The translations under genes and the position numbers were made by a program. Of a DNA stretch of 64,000 nucleotides, positions 51,262 through 62,044 are shown piece after piece. Below the pieces are notes generated by a model. It saw only the letters and a list, made by a program, of their open reading frames with translations. It ran no database searches and was not told the DNA's origin. The DNA is taken from the NCBI RefSeq assembly GCF_037975245.1, contig NC_092564.1, forward strand, positions 16,065,984-16,129,983, written 5' to 3'. Numbering within the stretch: the first letter of the stretch is position 1; each line of letters starts with the position of its first letter. This stretch comes from Apostichopus japonicus (lineage: Eukaryota; Echinodermata; Holothuroidea; Aspidochirotida; Stichopodidae).

Positions 51262-51303
51262 CATATATATATGTATACACATACGACATATATTATATAT
51301 ATC

Positions 51304-51362
<59 letters not shown>

Positions 51363-51380
51363 ATGTTTATATATTAATAT
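51262..51380. repeat. TA-rich microsatellite
   Basis: Imperfect TA repeats with interspersed ATAC and ATGT units. It yields Ile-Tyr-rich frames on translation, which are not genes. Confidence 0.9.
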
Positions 51381-52387
51381 CTATATACACACACATACAT
51401 TTTTATCTTCTTTTGATCTATTTACATGCCAGCTTTTGTTATAAGTGCTGTAAATTTCTAATTAAATCTATAATAATTTAAAATAAACTTCCAAATCATT
51501 TTCTTCTTGAATTCTTATGCTTTGAAAACCAGTGTTATTGAGAACTTGAAAACCAGCTGATTATTTCCCGAAATTCTCGGATATAGGCAATGTCAAAATG
51601 AGACGGTTCAGTTATCATTTTCCATCTGAACATCGTAGATTTGTAGAGTCAACAACATTCTAAAGTGTGTTTGTAATCATCTGTGTGTTTACATATATGT
51701 TCGATTGCCAATAAATTAGATAAGTGGTTTCACTTCAACCAATGTTAGGTTTGTTGATTTCCAAGCCGCAAATTATACAAAATGACAAATGTTTGCAGTT
51801 AGAATCAATGAAACTGCTTGTTTAAATTTGCTTTCTTATATCATAAATTCACAAAATATTAAATAAGCAATGGGATGAAGCCAAAATTTATTATGACATT
51901 TATGTCGTAGAAAAATAGGAGAACAACAGTGATCAACAAAGCAACGGTACATTTATCATCAAGAAAAAGGGAAAAGATGTCTCCCTCTGTCCCATTCCCA
52001 CCATCCCCCCACTACCTCCCCTCCCCAAAAAGGGGGGGTATGCTAGAGGTATGAAAGCACAGAAATTGAACTTGTCATTAGTACTGTCAGAGAGAAAAGA
52101 ATTTTTAAGAAAACCTTCACATTAAAACATGTATTGAAGCAGCTTGTTTGTGTTTATGTCAATATTACGGCACAACCTCACCAGGCCTACCAACCACGAA
52201 ACAGATTACAATGGATCACAAAGCACTTATTTAGACATCCTCTGAGATTGTTTAGCAATTGAATGTTATAAATTAATGAGTATATTTCATTATTATTAAC
52301 AATTATTTTTGATTCAACAAAAACATTGTCACCCAGACACTACAATTATTTCTCGCATTAATCGTTTACAAACAAAAAACAACGACA
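51381..52387. other. Non-coding DNA, no gene recognised
   Basis: AT-rich, with C-rich and G-rich runs near 52003-52040. No supported feature. Confidence 0.45.
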
Positions 52388-52508
52388 AAAAGGAGATAAA
52401 CAAATGTTGAGAATGTCTGATACACTTTGTTTTCTTGCTTTTGTCACAAAACCAACAGCACGAAAACATGGTGTATCAGTCATTCTCAACATTTGTTAAT
52501 CTTCTTTT
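52388..52508. repeat. Compact hairpin, arms about 55 bases
   Basis: The two halves are reverse complements with about eight mismatches over 55 positions. The best part pairs AACAAATGTTGAGAATG with CATTCTCAACATTTGTT and CTGATACAC with GTGTATCAG. The inner stem pairs TGTTTTC with GAAAACA, leaving a loop of about ten bases near 52448. The whole is 121 bases. It could be a short palindromic transposon (MITE) or a precursor-like RNA hairpin. No known microRNA seed was recognised. Confidence 0.75.
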
Positions 52509-55500
52509 CAAATGAAACTTCTGTCGTCCATGGCAACATGGTTTTTGGAACTTATTAGTTAGCAAACAGAATCCACAAAATGTCCTCCCGAAGTTACAAC
52601 CAAAAGGTTACTTAATTGTAGACCTTTCAACCAGCAGCATTGCATCCCTCTTTCACCATACAGTTAGAACATATGTAATGTCTGAGTGCCTTCTGATAAT
52701 GCTCATATGAGTTTAAATTGTGATTAATCCTGTGGGTTTGTATGAAGGTGGTTTTAGTCATTTGGAAGGAGGTCGGTTAGGTCAAGGTTTGTGGTTTTTC
52801 AAGTTACATTGCATAGCAGTTTCTAGTTGTCTTTGTTTGATAGTCAGTGAGCTAAAGAAAGTTAAAGCCCTCTCCTCCTTGTTGAGTATGTTGTATACTA
52901 CAGTACCATGGATGTTAAACTATATATACAGTAGACAGCATATTACATACTACCATGAACACATCTAGCATGTCTGTCATAGCAATATTCCATGAGACTT
53001 TGTGATGTAAGAATCTTCAGTAGGGAGGCTTCATTAAGCCACAGGTCTTTTCCTGGAAATATACTCCTTCAGAGGGCTGAATATTCTAAATTAAAATCAG
53101 CTTTTTTGGGGCAAATTTGGACAATAATTTTATAAAAAACCTATCATATTACTTCAAATAAGATTAAGAAGACATTCATTCTGGAGTTTTTGCCACCAAA
53201 GAAAAGTTATTGAGCATATATATATTTATACTTTTTGAATCCTGATTGAATCCTCCCCACACGGCCAGTCATTCATGCAGACACTGTTACCCCTTCGATA
53301 TAAATCACAGGTTAATAAATGCAATGAGTAAAAATATTCAAATGAGTTTATTTATCAATCCTTGACTTATACTTCTTTATTTGAAATGAAGCATTTTTTT
53401 ATTTTTTGGATCAAATACCATAAACAGAAAAATCTGAAGATCTTTTATTTCTGTAGATGTTTGAATTTAGTCAGGAATTACTGAGAAATACTCAATTAAA
53501 TGGAGATTGCAATTATTGACCATGTACCAAAACCTATAAGTTTTAGCAAGTGAAGGGTAAAGGAGGGTGTAATTAGTGAATTTCATCCCATCATTCCTCA
53601 ACATGTCTTTTCACATGACACTTTCTCACATTAGTATCAGCACACTAATTCTACAGTCTTTACTGTAGATACAGCATACGACATGAAACGATACGATTAA
53701 AACAGTTGAAACTGTGTACATGATATGAGAATGTTTTACACTACCTGTGATACATTACCATACTACACGATACGATGCGATGGAAAGAGACCAAATACAG
53801 TCAACTGTCAAATTATGTGTCAGACTGCCAAGTTTTCTTGGGTTGTCCAATCAAAATCATGCTATATGGAGCGCACTGAGGTAAATGCCCATTGGCATAC
53901 AACATGTATCAAATTCTGCTAAGCACTCTAGTGCATGCCTGCCAACCTATGCACGCTGTACTAACGATTTGTTCCCAGTCTTTGGAGGACTATCTGATAT
54001 TGCTAAGTTCAAATTCACCATGAGTTGTGGGATTAGTAAAGTAGGTCATACACCTACATCCCACACAAAACATGCACAAAGCAGTTCAATTTCATCATTC
54101 AAGTTGTAGCTGCAAACTTGCTCAATTTTCTATTTTTTTCCTCATTAATATGTATTACAAAGTTTTCAAGGATGATGGAATATTTTGTCGTATTCTCCCT
54201 CTGCACAGGACTATTTTTTCCTCGATTGTATATTGGAAGTTAAAAGTTTAGTATATATTGATCTAATTTTGATCAATTTTTTGGGAAAATCATTGAAAAC
54301 AAACCCCACAAAAACATTGGATTTGGTACAGTATGTCAAGAATATGCACAGACTGAGTCAAACTATGTGTTGTCTATATAAAAAAAACATGAGATGCATT
54401 TTATGATCTGTCAGAAACATTTTTGACCTTAACACTGATAGGTTGATTTACAGGCATATTTGACATGGGAAAAATACATGCCCATAGGCTTCTAGTACAT
54501 CCAGACGAAATAGTAACATAAGAAGGGAACCTGTGATAAAAGACAGTTCTTCCTATGGGGTAGTAGCATAAACTCCATAGGTCATCAGCATGGAAATGAT
54601 TGCTGTGTCATGATGATACATGATTCAATAAAGAAATGATATGGAACAACGCATTGAAACTCTGCATGCCTTGATACACTGTACAGTATTGGTACTCACT
54701 GTATCTATGATAAACAACCCTTTCCAGCTAGCTGCTATGTTAGTAATGTAATGTAAGATTGCTTTTATCATTTTCCCAGTAGGTGGTGTGCTTCGATCAC
54801 CGAGTTTATGAAATTCAGACTCTGTGCCAGTTCCTGGGAACTGTTGCGACTAATGAGTCATATCAATTAGCACTATTGACAGATCATGTTAAAATCGTTT
54901 TTCAAGGATTAGGATTGGTGGAGTCTTGGAGAGTGGGGGGAAGGGGGAAGGGGGGTGGGAGTGAATGGCCTGTTTAAATTCCTGTACCACTTAGTTACTT
55001 CACCCAGGTCATCACATTTCACCAACCTTAAAGGTTCATACCCCTAACATTATCAGTTTTAAACAGAAATTTGGCACTTGTCCCCCTACCCCCCCACCTA
55101 CCCCCACCCCCAATTCCTGTCATCTATGTGATCCTGTGCAAGTCACTGATAGGTAGCAAGTGTTGTTAGTAAGGCATGATGAAGGAGGGATCCTTTCATT
55201 GGCGTATAATTTCCATTGACTTCATTTGTGTTTCTTTCATACTGGGACTTGGAATGATTCCCAGCTTTATTTTCTTTATTTGAGATACACCTGTACCTTG
55301 GCGTATACTTCCAATCTGTTCTTGTAGCTAGTTATGAATTAACAGTTCTAAGCAGTGTTTTGAAACTTATCCAGGAAAAGAACAATTAAAAGACACACGA
55401 GCAGGTAGTAGTGTAATTCCTGTGTTGTTGACTTCCGATCTTATAATTCCACACCGCATCTCATTCATATCCTTTGCCGTAGTTACAAGCTCCCGAGTTT

Positions 55501-56706
55501 AGGAATGTGAGACTGATTGTTTCTCAGAGGGGATCTTTGCAAAATGTCAGTCAGCGAAATTTGCAGGGGCAAGGAATTATCGCTTAGTTAATCAGGTAGT
55601 ACATGGTCTCCGAAATGATGTTCTCTTTTCTTGGATGGCATGTTCTGTTATTTAGTAGTGGACAGTGTCTACCATTGTTTTCAAGTGAGCTGCAGTAGAT
55701 ATAGTTGCTGTGGCAACAATATATATTTAACTGTGTAGTCCATAGCCAGCCAATTCTGATTGTACAAATGATAGCATGCGTAACGAAGCGATAAGGACAC
55801 AATTAATTTATGAAGTGGAACTCATGATTAAGCCAGCAGATTTTTTTACTGGATATTTATGAGGGAGGGAAGCATTGTAATAGATTGACAAAAGTGTAGT
55901 GTTGCATGTTCCAACAGATACACAGTACTTATGTACAGTAAGCAACTTACTTTGAACTTCTTGCGACATATCACTGTTTGCGGTGAATTTAGTTGGGTTC
56001 CGATTCTAGATCACAGTTGGTGTATTGTTTGTTGAATAATTAGTACTGCTTAGATGTTGGAAATTTTACTTGACAAAATGTGCAAGAAAACAACTCTATC
56101 AAAATGATCAGAGAGGACTAAACATGCTAAGATTGTATGTCAAGTTTGTTTTAGTTTTGAGCTGTGTCTTTATCCAAGATGTATTTACTAAAGGCTACCA
56201 TTTTGATTGAGGAAGTAAACACAATATAGCAACATCTCACATACATGTCAGGAATAGTGCATGTGTTTGAAGCTCACATATCAATTTAATTTGTACTAAT
56301 ATGTCTATCAAAGTTTTAGGATTTAGTCCCTGTGTACAAAAACTGACAAAATCTTCCGTAATTTTCAGTAAATTTTACCATTTTACATAATCTGTCTTTG
56401 AAAACAAAATTTAACTACTTTGTAGCTTTGTAAAATTATATGCTGAAATTCTAGCAGAGATAGAAGTTCATTCTTTTCTGTGAATGAAAGACAAAGAATA
56501 AAATGACTCATTAGTTTTGACATAAATTATGACGTACATGTCTTAATTGTTGCAGCAGGAAGCTACTGTACAAACTTATTACAACTATGTACCAGCTCAA
56601 ATTATTTATGATATTTTTTTGGATCTATATTATAGTCAGAGATATATATGTTACAGTCATGTATCAAAAAGAACACATGAACCATATAACCTACTTTCAA
56701 ATTTGT
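52509..56706. other. Non-coding DNA, no gene recognised
   Basis: AT-rich. Contains ATACGAT-type degenerate repeats near 53680-53775, a G-rich tract at 54927-54960 and a C-rich tract at 55081-55112. No exon or element could be supported. Confidence 0.45.
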
Positions 56707-56933
56707 TCTCAATTGTCATATACATCCCCGATCCCGAGTTTGAGTCACTCCAAGATTAATGTATGTGTCATTACAGAGTTGTTGACAATTGACAATTTGT
56801 AATCATGGACGTTAAATATGAATGTAAGAGACTGACTTCGGTCAGCTTGCGGCTTTGATAAGCCAATGAGGCTTCTTCGCGAGTTCCTGCTTGCAGGAGG
56901 ATCTAAAATACATACATACATATACTGTATGGT
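56707..56933 (+). mobile_element. tRNA-derived SINE, second copy, head mostly lost
   Basis: The + strand carries the same body as the element at 11363-11615: GAGTCACTCCAAGATTAATG, GTTGTTGACAATTGACAA, AATCATGGACGTTAAATATG, GACTTCGGTCAGCTTGCGG, TGATAAGCCAATGAGGCTTC and GCAGGAGGATCTAAAATAC, then an ATAC simple repeat. The B box is decayed (GAGTTTGAGTC against AAGTTCGAATC) and the A-box half is not recognisable, so this copy is 5'-truncated or decayed. Confidence 0.8.
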
Positions 56934-57147
56934 AACATGGATGTTGTTCTTCTCAAGGAATGTTTTATTTTAGTTTCCATCCAGACCACCATTCTTCAAT
57001 TGAAAACAGTCCACTAGATCAAATTGATTCAGAATAGAACTAAACCTCACAGCCCACTATTCAAAATGAATCAGACCATATAGGTAAACATAGTGTGGTG
57101 ATCAATCAGTACAGATTAGCTAACTAGTAATCAAATCTAGCTAATTT
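56934..57147. other. Non-coding DNA
   Basis: Short AT-rich spacer with no recognised feature. Confidence 0.4.
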
Positions 57148-57252
57148 TTGGTAAAAGTTCAAATGCCAGCTTTGTAACAACATGGAGCTATAACAACATG
57201 CTATTTACTAAGTAGCTTGTTGTTACAAACCTGGCATTTGAACTTTTACCAA
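57148..57252. repeat. Compact hairpin, 35-base arms with one mismatch
   Basis: Left arm 57148-57182 and right arm 57218-57252 pair at 34 of 35 positions. The outer 22 bases pair TTGGTAAAAGTTCAAATG with CATTTGAACTTTTACCAA and continue without break, then a C-C mismatch, then 12 further pairs (TTTGTAACAACA). The loop is 35 bases and contains a second TAACAACA, giving an alternative inner pairing. The size and near-perfect stem fit either a miniature palindromic transposon or a small-RNA precursor; nothing in it matches a microRNA family that I recognise. Confidence 0.85.
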
Positions 57253-59343
57253 CAATTTGCTTTATTTTATCTAACTTTTATACAACAGTTCATAGTCACC
57301 ACTTTGTTTTGAAAATCCTGTAAAGTAATAGTGTGACCTCGTAGGTTGATCCATCAGGTAAGTCAAGTACAAAGGTGTCCTTTCACATAACAGGTTTAGT
57401 GACACCCTGAATGGCATTGAAGCTGATCCAACCACCTTTTATCAAGAATCCATTCAAGCCTTTTATCTTCGGAACAAAATCAAAAGCGGGTTTTGTTTTG
57501 GTCCTTTGTGTCGTTTCTAATGAAAGATCTGTTTTGGTAGTTGTTCCCTCAGTAAACTTTGTAGATACAACCGCTATTATCTGTACCCTGGAACCTTAAA
57601 GCAGCTATTTGAGTTGAAATAATTGGTCAGTATTCAAAGCTTGTCCATTCGAAAACCCTACGGTATATAACAAAGTAAGTCATTAGTTTGGCTAGTCAAG
57701 TTTCATTGCGAGTAGTGAATAAAAAAATCGAAAAATTGTGAAATTAAAAAAAAAAAATTCTTGTACGTGTTTGACACAATCGTGAAAAGCAGTGTAAAGC
57801 CGATGGAATGTAGAGGATCGGAGCAAATTCATTATTTATACTCAAACAATTTGATTTATTTGATTAAAGAATCCACAAGGATGTCTCAGTTAGGTTATCT
57901 GTGACTGTAATCTCATTTTAAGAACAATGTATGCATTTGTAAAAATTTCCGACCAAAGTAAAAAGCTGCTTTAAGTTACCGAGAGTGAAAATGTTACAAG
58001 TTCAAAGTGCTGTGAACCTAACTTCCTCTGCACAGTGACATGAGCTAATTAAGTAATTAAAAGAATTCACCATGTGCATCAAATTTGTCATTTACCAGTA
58101 CACTGTTTCTGTTATACTAGTACTGTAAACAAACATGCGTGCATATATATATTGAAAACTTCATCGTTACATTTCTGTGTAGACTAAAATAGTCATTTGT
58201 ATTGCAAAATTCTGTTATACATTCCTCCTTGACAAAGAACTTGAAAACCAGTCAATATTTGCATCATGGTTAACATGATTTTTCTCTGCTTTGCTGGGGA
58301 GAGGGGAGGGAGGGGGAGGGAGGGGGAGAGCTAAAGGACCAGTTGACGGTGGCACATTGAAAGAATCTAGCGGTTTTTGCTATCGTTGCTATTTGGTTAG
58401 TATTATAAAAAGGGGATATCAATTCCACGCTGTTTTGTTTCTTGAAAGAAGTAATATAATGTGATGAATGACATCTGTTGCTGACTTTTCAGTTTCAAAT
58501 TCGGCTCATTCTTAAGGGTGTTTATAGGGATCTGATGGTATCACTTCATGTACGCACATTATATGTACTGTAATGCGTGCACAGCACACTGTGTAAGATA
58601 CAGTACCTTAATGCATACATGTGCAGAATATTTGATGTTGTTGACAATATTAGACAAATGTGTGGTCATTTGTAGGTTACTCTTTGCTTCAGTCAATCTT
58701 TACCGCGTTTCCCTCACTGTACCTCTCCCCTCTCCTTGCCATCCCATCTATAACCTATTCTTAGTACGGATACGTACTGAGAATTTTAACAACCCTGATG
58801 ACTTTAATCGTGTCCAGAATGTTGTAAGGATCTATATATGTTCAAATGGCCGAGCTTCCTGTTTACAAACTAGAATTTTGTTTTTTCCATTTTGTGGAAT
58901 TGAATTTCTAGCGCTGCAGTCATACTGTATATATCTATCAGGTGTAACTTGTCAACATCCTCGCTGATTAAAGGATCAATTGATGCCGAGGAGGATGGAA
59001 TTTGGTTCTGTAAATGAATTTGCAGGAAAAAGTATCACGTTTCCCTGGCGGGAAGTTAGGAGTAACGTTACCCTTTAGATCCCAGCCTGTTGTTTTATTT
59101 AAAGCCTAGAAGAATGGTGTGGCATAGAATTGTGACACTGGCAGGTGTCTTAAATTGAGTTAGCAGCCACGGTGACCCGCTTGTCTTGGGGGCCTCAACC
59201 AAACCTAATGTAGGTGTTTGACATGGGGTGCATCAAATATGTCCTTCAGCTGTGTACATGTTAAACTATATCTACAGTATCATAGCTTGTCACGTCTGCT
59301 CACCAATAGCAAGATCAAAATTAAAACCTGTCTACCTAATAAA
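57253..59343. other. Non-coding DNA with a G-rich tract, no gene recognised
   Basis: A GGGAGG-type tract at 58297-58330 could form a G-quadruplex. An A-rich run lies near 57747-57758. An open frame of 139 codons at 58548-58967 has no recognisable family and ordinary intronic composition. Confidence 0.4.
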
Positions 59344-59812
59344 CGTAATCCTGTATAATTTACCCATATTCCTTGTAATTCTGTATAATTTACCCACATT
59401 CCATGTAATTCTGTATAATTTACCCACAATCCACGTAATTCTGTATAATTTACCCACATTCCATGTAATTCTGTATAATTTTACCCACATTCCATGTAAT
59501 TCTGTATAATTTACCCACATTCCATGTAATTCTGTGTAATTTACCCACATTCCATGTAATTCTGTATAATTTACCCACATTCCATGTAATTCTGTATAAT
59601 TTACCCACATTCCATGTAATTCTGTATAATTTACCCACATTCCATGTAATTCTGTATAATTTTACCCACATTCCATGTTATTCTGTATAATTTTACCCAC
59701 ATTCCATGTTATTCTGTATAATTTACCCACATTCCACGTAGTTCTGTATAATTTACCCACATTCCATGTAATTCTGTATAATTTACCCACATTCCATGTA
59801 ATTCTGTACAAT
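59344..59812. repeat. Tandem array, 30-base unit, about 15 copies
   Basis: The unit ATTCTGTATAATTTACCCAC plus ATTCCATGTA repeats with few substitutions. Three units have an extra T (31 bases) near 59480, 59661 and 59691. Because 30 is a multiple of three, both strands stay open as decapeptide repeats (VILYNLPTFH on +, GMWVNYTELH on -), which accounts for the open frames here; the 31-base units shift the frame. I regard this as a minisatellite, not a gene. There are no spacers, so it is not a CRISPR array. Confidence 0.95.
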
Positions 59813-60648
59813 GTCGGTAGGAGATTTCTCTGCCAAGGTTTTCTCCTCTTTCTGTACAACGTTATACAGGACAATGTTGTCCTCACCATATTAAGCACGT
59901 CTCTGTGTTGATGTATGTATGAAAAGCTAACGAACGTCTCAAGGATGTAAAAATCTAGCTCTGTTATATCATGTATATGTCTACAAGTTTTCCATTCTTT
60001 AACTTCGTAGCAGTTTTTGCACTATGTGGCAAGAAAAACCTTACATTGCAAAATGCAAAATGCAAATTCAAATGTACATGTGCTTGAAGATTCCGAACAA
60101 TTTTTCCTTCAGCGAGAGAAAAGATTATAGCAGAGCTTTAAAAAAGCTGTGTTTTACATTTGGTTTTAAGTTTGGCATCATATTGACCAATCTATGTAAT
60201 CTTAACGCTCTATTTAGATGTAATATACATCCTTTAATCTGATTCTTGATATGGTACAACAACCATTTGGATGCATCCTAATTTTACTTTGTGCATCTTT
60301 GATTAGCAACTTAATCCAGTACAGACTCATTTTCTCCCTCACAAAGGTTGATGTTTTCCTCTGTTTTCATGTATAAACCGAACGTTTGCAAATTTTTGGA
60401 ACTTTCTTGATAAGGGTTTTAGATAGACTTTAGAAATGATGTTTCTATTTCCCTATCTGTTGTGTGTTTCTGTATGGGACAAATGGGGGGGGGGAAAGGG
60501 GTGGGATTGAATTGAATCATTTCGGGTATGTTATCGTTCGTGGGACTACAGTACAATACCAACAGATTGTAGAAACTTCAAGGCAGACTGCACCTTGAAA
60601 TCATTCGTAATTGTGATCGTTTCCCCCTTCTCTTTTGCTATTCCGCAG
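59813..60648 (+). other. Intron or upstream DNA before the first PCBP coding exon, with acceptor tract
   Basis: AT-rich sequence with a G-run near 60486-60505. The last 30 bases are a strong polypyrimidine tract (TTTCCCCCTTCTCTTTTGC) followed by TATTCCGCAG, the acceptor at 60647-60648. A second AG four bases downstream (60651-60652) gives an alternative acceptor. The CCCCC within the tract is a possible binding site for the gene's own product. Confidence 0.6.
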
Positions 60649-60769
60649 GCAGTTTTAAATCGAAGGGATCCCGTGTAGAGCGAAGCTGGCTACGCAACAG
60701 ATCAGTGGCCATTTGACAGCGGGACACCCTTGCTTCACCGCCAACATTCCGCACCAACACCTAACCACG
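60649..60769 (+). other. 5'UTR part of the first recognised PCBP exon
   Basis: It runs from the acceptor AG to the start codon. It contains no ATG, and an in-frame TAA at 60656-60658 shows that the coding frame cannot begin further upstream in this exon. The sequence is GC- and CpG-richer than the neighbouring introns, as expected for an exon. Confidence 0.65.
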
Positions 60770-60862
60770 ATGATGTCGTCCGTTGACGACAATCATGTCC
60801 AGCTGGCTGCTGGGGATGGGCCAAATGTTACGTTAACGATGCGGCTCCTCATGCAGGGAAAG
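60770..60862 (+). CDS. PCBP / hnRNP E-like poly(rC)-binding protein, first coding exon (residues 1-31)
   Basis: The product would be a KH-domain RNA-binding protein that binds C-rich single-stranded RNA and acts in mRNA stability, translation and splicing in nucleus and cytoplasm. This exon encodes 31 residues. A short variable N-terminus (starting MMSSVDDNH) is followed by NVTLTMRLLMQGK, matching the first strand of KH domain 1 in PCBP proteins, where NVTLTIRLLMHGK and, in Drosophila Mub, LTIRLIMQGK are found. The start is the ATG at 60770 or the adjacent one at 60773; A at -3 suits both, and an in-frame stop lies upstream. The exon ends in GGAAAG followed by donor GTATGT at 60863, in phase 0, so the next codon begins the micro-exon at 61782. 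Only the N-terminus is in the window; family members usually have three KH domains and about 320-370 residues. Family assignment is firm; the exact paralogue is not. Confidence 0.87.
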
Positions 60863-61781
60863 GTATGTGCAACATCCCAATTGGGGTTGTTACATTGTAA
60901 TGTTTACTTTCCTCTCTGATTCCAAGATGTTTGAAACGTTGCTTCCTGTGACGAAGATGCCACGGGCACAGCATGATCAGTGTGAACGGTTAATATTGAT
61001 TGAGGATGATATAAAGTTGGCATAAAAGAAAACCTATCATGCTCATTAGTATTTAACAATAGCTCATGCGGTTCTGTAATTTGGGAAAGAATTACACCAA
61101 ATGATAAAATTATTGCTTTAATGGACAGTTGGATTTGAAGATGTAACGACTTGAAGCAAATGTTTGTTTTGTAGCTGATACTTGTGATAAACAATGTATA
61201 CAAGATGCAGCTTATATGGGTTTGTTAAGCGAAAACACCTCATATTGTAACGCTAAATTGAAGGAAGGAAAAAGGTCAGAATCTCCAGTTGTTGAAATTG
61301 CCCACTTTCTCTCACATTTAGTAAGTTTTCTCTTTAACATCATAATAAGTTTGTAATTCCACAGTATAATTGAAACAGTATCATGCAGCATCTGTGCAAA
61401 CACTACTGCATGTAAATTTAGTAATGTTGGGTCGTATCATGTTCAATGCGGCTTAATTCCTCAATGGCGAAAATACGCCCCTCTAACTTTTATCCCATAA
61501 AGATGGAAATGATAAATTCTGATGCTAAACAATTAAGTCACAAGATAGTGTACCCGACTGGTGGTTTTGCCTCCCAGTATGGCAGGCAATCTCGTGATTA
61601 ATACAGTCTTTGAATGTGAGCTCTTCAAATTCAGTATCATCCGTAATAAATGGTTTCAGCTATGAAATCCAACCCATCCCATCGCAGTATTTTCCTTTGG
61701 AAATGTCAAGATTGCAGTGTGTCGTATTTCATAAGATTTATGCCTTGTTTTTTCTTTTCTGTTCTTCTTTGATATTTGCAG
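60863..61781 (+). other. PCBP intron, 919 bases
   Basis: Begins GTATGT and ends in a long pyrimidine tract (TTTTTTCTTTTCTGTTCTTC) followed by TTTGATATTTGCAG. Phase 0 on both sides. I see no further exon inside it. Confidence 0.8.
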
Positions 61782-61805
61782 GAGGTTGGAAGCATAATAG
61801 GAAGG
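61782..61805 (+). CDS. PCBP micro-exon, 24 bases, encodes EVGSIIGR (KH1 loop)
   Basis: Flanked by acceptor TTTGCAG at 61781 and donor GTAAGT at 61806, both strong. Its eight codons read EVGSIIGR and join in phase 0 to LLMQGK of the preceding exon, giving MQGKEVGSIIGR, almost identical to the family's MHGKEVGSIIGK or MQGKEVGSIIGK. It covers helix 1 of KH domain 1 and the first two residues (G, R) of the GxxG nucleic-acid-binding loop; the rest of the loop must start the next exon, expected with K-G-E and lying beyond 64000. From memory, vertebrate PCBP genes also have a very short exon at this place. Skipping it would keep the frame but remove the core of the RNA-binding loop. It is too short for any open-frame search and was found from protein-family knowledge. 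Confidence 0.87.
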
Positions 61806-62044
61806 GTAAGTTACAGCTCATTACACATCCATTACAATTTCACTACGGTTACCAATGAGTAATGTCGTTACCAGAAAAGAGAGAGAGTTATCTGCCAAAA
61901 CTTTGAGATGGCAATCATTTGCACGTGCATGGATCTTGGTGTCTGTTAACAGCTTACTGAATGCATATATATATATATATTTATATTTATATACATAAAC
62001 CCACCATAAAGGCATTTGCACACTGGTAGAAAATGTTGTCTTAA
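61806..62044 (+). other. PCBP intron, first part
   Basis: Starts with donor GTAAGT. Contains a TA microsatellite near 61964-61995. It continues past the transposon-like element at 62045 to the window end. Confidence 0.7.

Noticed and set aside
58548-58967. Open frame of 139 codons on the + strand
   Set aside because: The composition is that of its surroundings and there is no recognisable motif; a frame this long is not rare in 64 kb read in six frames.
59332-59911. Decapeptide-repeat frames on both strands; also considered a CRISPR-like array
   Set aside because: The repeat is contiguous with no spacers, in a eukaryotic context, and frames are broken by 31-base units. It is a minisatellite.
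60713-60769. N-terminal extension of the PCBP frame from a TTG at 60713
   Set aside because: TTG is not a likely start here and this stretch lies in the 5'UTR; the ATG at 60770 has a good context and the family N-terminus is short.
60863-60919. Read-through of the PCBP exon to the stop at 60919
   Set aside because: The sequence after GTATGT is intron: the family-matching continuation EVGSIIG is found at 61782.
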